DNA from: Coffea arabica
Lineage: Eukaryota > Streptophyta > Magnoliopsida > Gentianales > Rubiaceae
Assembly: GCF_036785885.1 (NCBI RefSeq)
Contig: NC_092323.1
Span: 5,000,501-5,064,500, forward strand
Reading direction: 5' to 3'
DNA length: 64,000 nucleotides
Positions 62,803-64,000 of this stretch are shown one piece after another. The first letter of the stretch is position 1. The number at the start of each line of letters is the position of its first letter. Below the pieces are notes generated by a model that was not told the origin of the DNA, ran no database searches, and worked only from the letters and a program-made list of their open reading frames with translations. Position numbers and translations under genes: made by a program.

Positions 62803-63252
62803 ATGGAGCCACCGGAAAACGACGCCGTGGCTATTGCATCAGCTGAGAAAATCATCCTCCGCTGGGACTCCACAGCCTCCGAGGACGCCAGGGACAGAAT
62901 GATCTTCGACGGCGATCGATATGAGATCGACAAATACTTCCAAGCCGTGGATGAAATCCAACGGTCAATGGAATCCGCCAGCATCTCAGACGACTCTGCT
63001 AAGGCCAACAGCGCGATCCAGATCACCATGGCCCGCCTGGAAGACGAGTTTCGCAATATTATCATTGCTCAAACTTCCCCTCTCGAAGCCGACACTCTGA
63101 CCGATCCCAGCTCTTGTTCCTTCCGCTCCATCGCTTCTATTGGCAGCAGCGACGGCCACTTGAGCTTGCTGCCGCCGCCGCCGCCGTCCCTGCACACCGA
63201 GGAAGACGACTTCACCGAGACCAACTTGGCAAGTTTGGTAAAGAAAATGTGA
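62803..63252 (+). CDS. Captured EXO70 N-terminal fragment, open frame of 149 residues
   Basis: The ATG at 62803 lies just inside the left inverted repeat. The frame begins MEPPENDAVAIASAEKIIL and runs through RWDSTASEDARDRMIF, EIDKYFQAVDEIQRSM and IQITMARLEDEFRNIII, the conserved N-terminus of plant EXO70 exocyst subunits. A Ser-rich loop and a proline run (LLPPPPPSLH) follow, ending at a stop at 63250-63252. Full EXO70 is about 600-700 residues, so roughly 500 C-terminal residues, including the membrane-lipid-binding end, are missing. The part retained corresponds to the N-terminal coil that joins the exocyst core. It may be an inert transduplicate or may be expressed from the repeat. EXO70 paralogue type not assigned. 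Confidence 0.8.
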   Translation: MEPPENDAVAIASAEKIILRWDSTASEDARDRMIFDGDRYEIDKYFQAVDEIQRSMESASISDDSAKANSAIQITMARLEDEFRNIIIAQTSPLEADTLTDPSSCSFRSIASIGSSDGHLSLLPPPPPSLHTEEDDFTETNLASLVKKM

Positions 63253-63589
63253 TCCTTCCAGGAAACTTAGCCTTTCTTTTCGTGTGATTCCTTTGCCTAA
63301 AAGGGGCGGCTCAAGCATCATGTATGGAAGGTGCACAAAGTATTCAGGATGCCACAAAAAACTTCACTCATTCAGCGAAATCTTCTCGCCAGATCAGGGC
63401 ATAAAGCTTGTGAATTCTCCATTTTCCAATCTAAGGGTGACCATTCACTCTTAAGTTGAATTGTCCAATTTTCAAGATTGATTATAACAAAATTGTCCAT
63501 TCACTCTCAAATCACCTTTGGCTCCATATGCTTGTTAATTTGGGGATGCAAATAGGGTTTCTTGAAAGGGTAATTTGAGAGCCAAAGGG

Positions 63590-63869
63590 AAAGGGTAATT
63601 TGAGAGCTAAAGGTGAAATGTGTATTTTGGTGGTGGTCCCCTATCCTTTACTTTCAACAGGTAATGAAATGTGTTTCCGGTTTTGCCCCTAAAAATATGA
63701 CCACATGAGAGGGGCGTGCTATTTTTAGCCGGAGAAATGAGCAAAAACGAGCAATAGGACCAAATTGGCTCACAATTTAAATGTGAAGGAGCATTTTGGC
63801 TGATTTTATATGTCAGGGACTAAAAAAGTGTTTTTGGTAAATGTTAGGGTCCAATTTGGCAAATTTCCC
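63590..63869 (-). repeat. Right terminal inverted repeat of the Pack-MULE
   Basis: Inverted counterpart of 62515-62795, ending CCAATTTGGCAAATTTCCC before the 9-bp target copy. Confidence 0.9.
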
Positions 63870-63878
63870 TTATATTTA

Positions 63879-64000
63879 CTTGGTTTGTTAATCCTTTATA
63901 TTTACTTGGTTTGTTAATCCTTTATATTTACTTGGTTTATCCTTTTATAGTTAACAATCATTTTGTTCTGGTTATTATCTGATGATTTATTTCTTCTAGT
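63879..64000. other. Flanking sequence, short tandem repeat
   Basis: About three units of TTATATTTACTTGGTTTGTTAATCC-type sequence (23-25 bp each) follow the element. No gene seen in the remaining bases. Confidence 0.6.

Larger units (their letters stand above)
62515..63869 (+). mobile_element. Pack-MULE-like element carrying an EXO70 fragment
   Basis: Near-identical inverted repeats of about 280 bp form the ends (about 62515-62795 and 63590-63869). The outer ends read GGAAAATTTGCC and, inverted, GGGAAATTTGGC. They are flanked by a perfect 9-bp direct repeat TTATATTTA (62506-62514 and 63870-63878), the duplication size of Mutator-like elements. There is no transposase. The 0.8-kb interior holds a coding fragment from a host EXO70 gene and unrelated non-coding sequence. 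A second partial copy of an inner-repeat motif sits at about 63567. It is a non-autonomous MULE with captured gene DNA. Confidence 0.88.

Noticed and set aside
1-64000. CRISPR arrays, operons or prokaryotic defence systems
   Set aside because: Plant nuclear DNA; repeats present are microsatellites and transposon termini.

Overview
The window is nuclear DNA of a flowering plant, a eudicot and probably an asterid. The genes have GT-AG introns and plant-only families (SUVR5, PsbO, CASP-like, DUF4228, PLATZ, DUF547/MIP1). There is a nuclear tRNA-Ile(AAU), a nuclear copy of plastid DNA, and many plant-type transposons. The species cannot be fixed from the sequence alone.

Layout. 0.1-0.8 kb (+): TMEM220-like membrane protein, three exons. 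1.4-11.1 kb (-): complete SUVR5 zinc-finger/SET histone H3K9 methyltransferase, 11 coding exons and 1506 residues, with probable 5' UTR and introns out to about 14.1 kb. Its first coding intron holds a fragment of plastid ndhC. 15.9-18.2 kb: a young gag-only LTR element (TR-GAG type). 18.2-24.3 kb: no gene recognised. 24.7-28.7 kb (+): DUF547/MIP1 leucine-zipper protein, 11 coding exons, 618 residues. 29.5-30.0 kb (-): CAP/PR-1 protein, STS14-like. 31.3-32.1 kb: one MITE nested in another. 33.3-43.0 kb: Ty3/gypsy element of Tat-like type, itself inserted in a hAT-like MITE. 47.5-48.0 kb (-): DUF4228 protein. 51.4-53.9 kb (-): CASP-like protein of the 5C type. 54.8-55.1 kb: a retroposon with 16-bp target duplications. 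55.7-56.8 kb: a TIR element with an internal 89-bp tandem duplication. 58.0-59.9 kb (-): psbO. 61.0 kb (-): tRNA-Ile. 61.6-62.5 kb (+): degraded PLATZ gene. 62.5-63.9 kb: a Pack-MULE-like element carrying an open EXO70 N-terminal fragment.

The host genes are unrelated housekeeping and regulatory genes in ordinary plant gene order. They form no operon-like pathway. The most unusual content is in the mobile DNA: the EXO70 capture between long inverted repeats with a perfect 9-bp target duplication, the two nested insertions, the USE/TATA-bearing retroposon, and the intronic plastid insertion. Exon junctions were read by eye from splice signals, kept in phase throughout, and agree with remembered family sequences. 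No database search was run.
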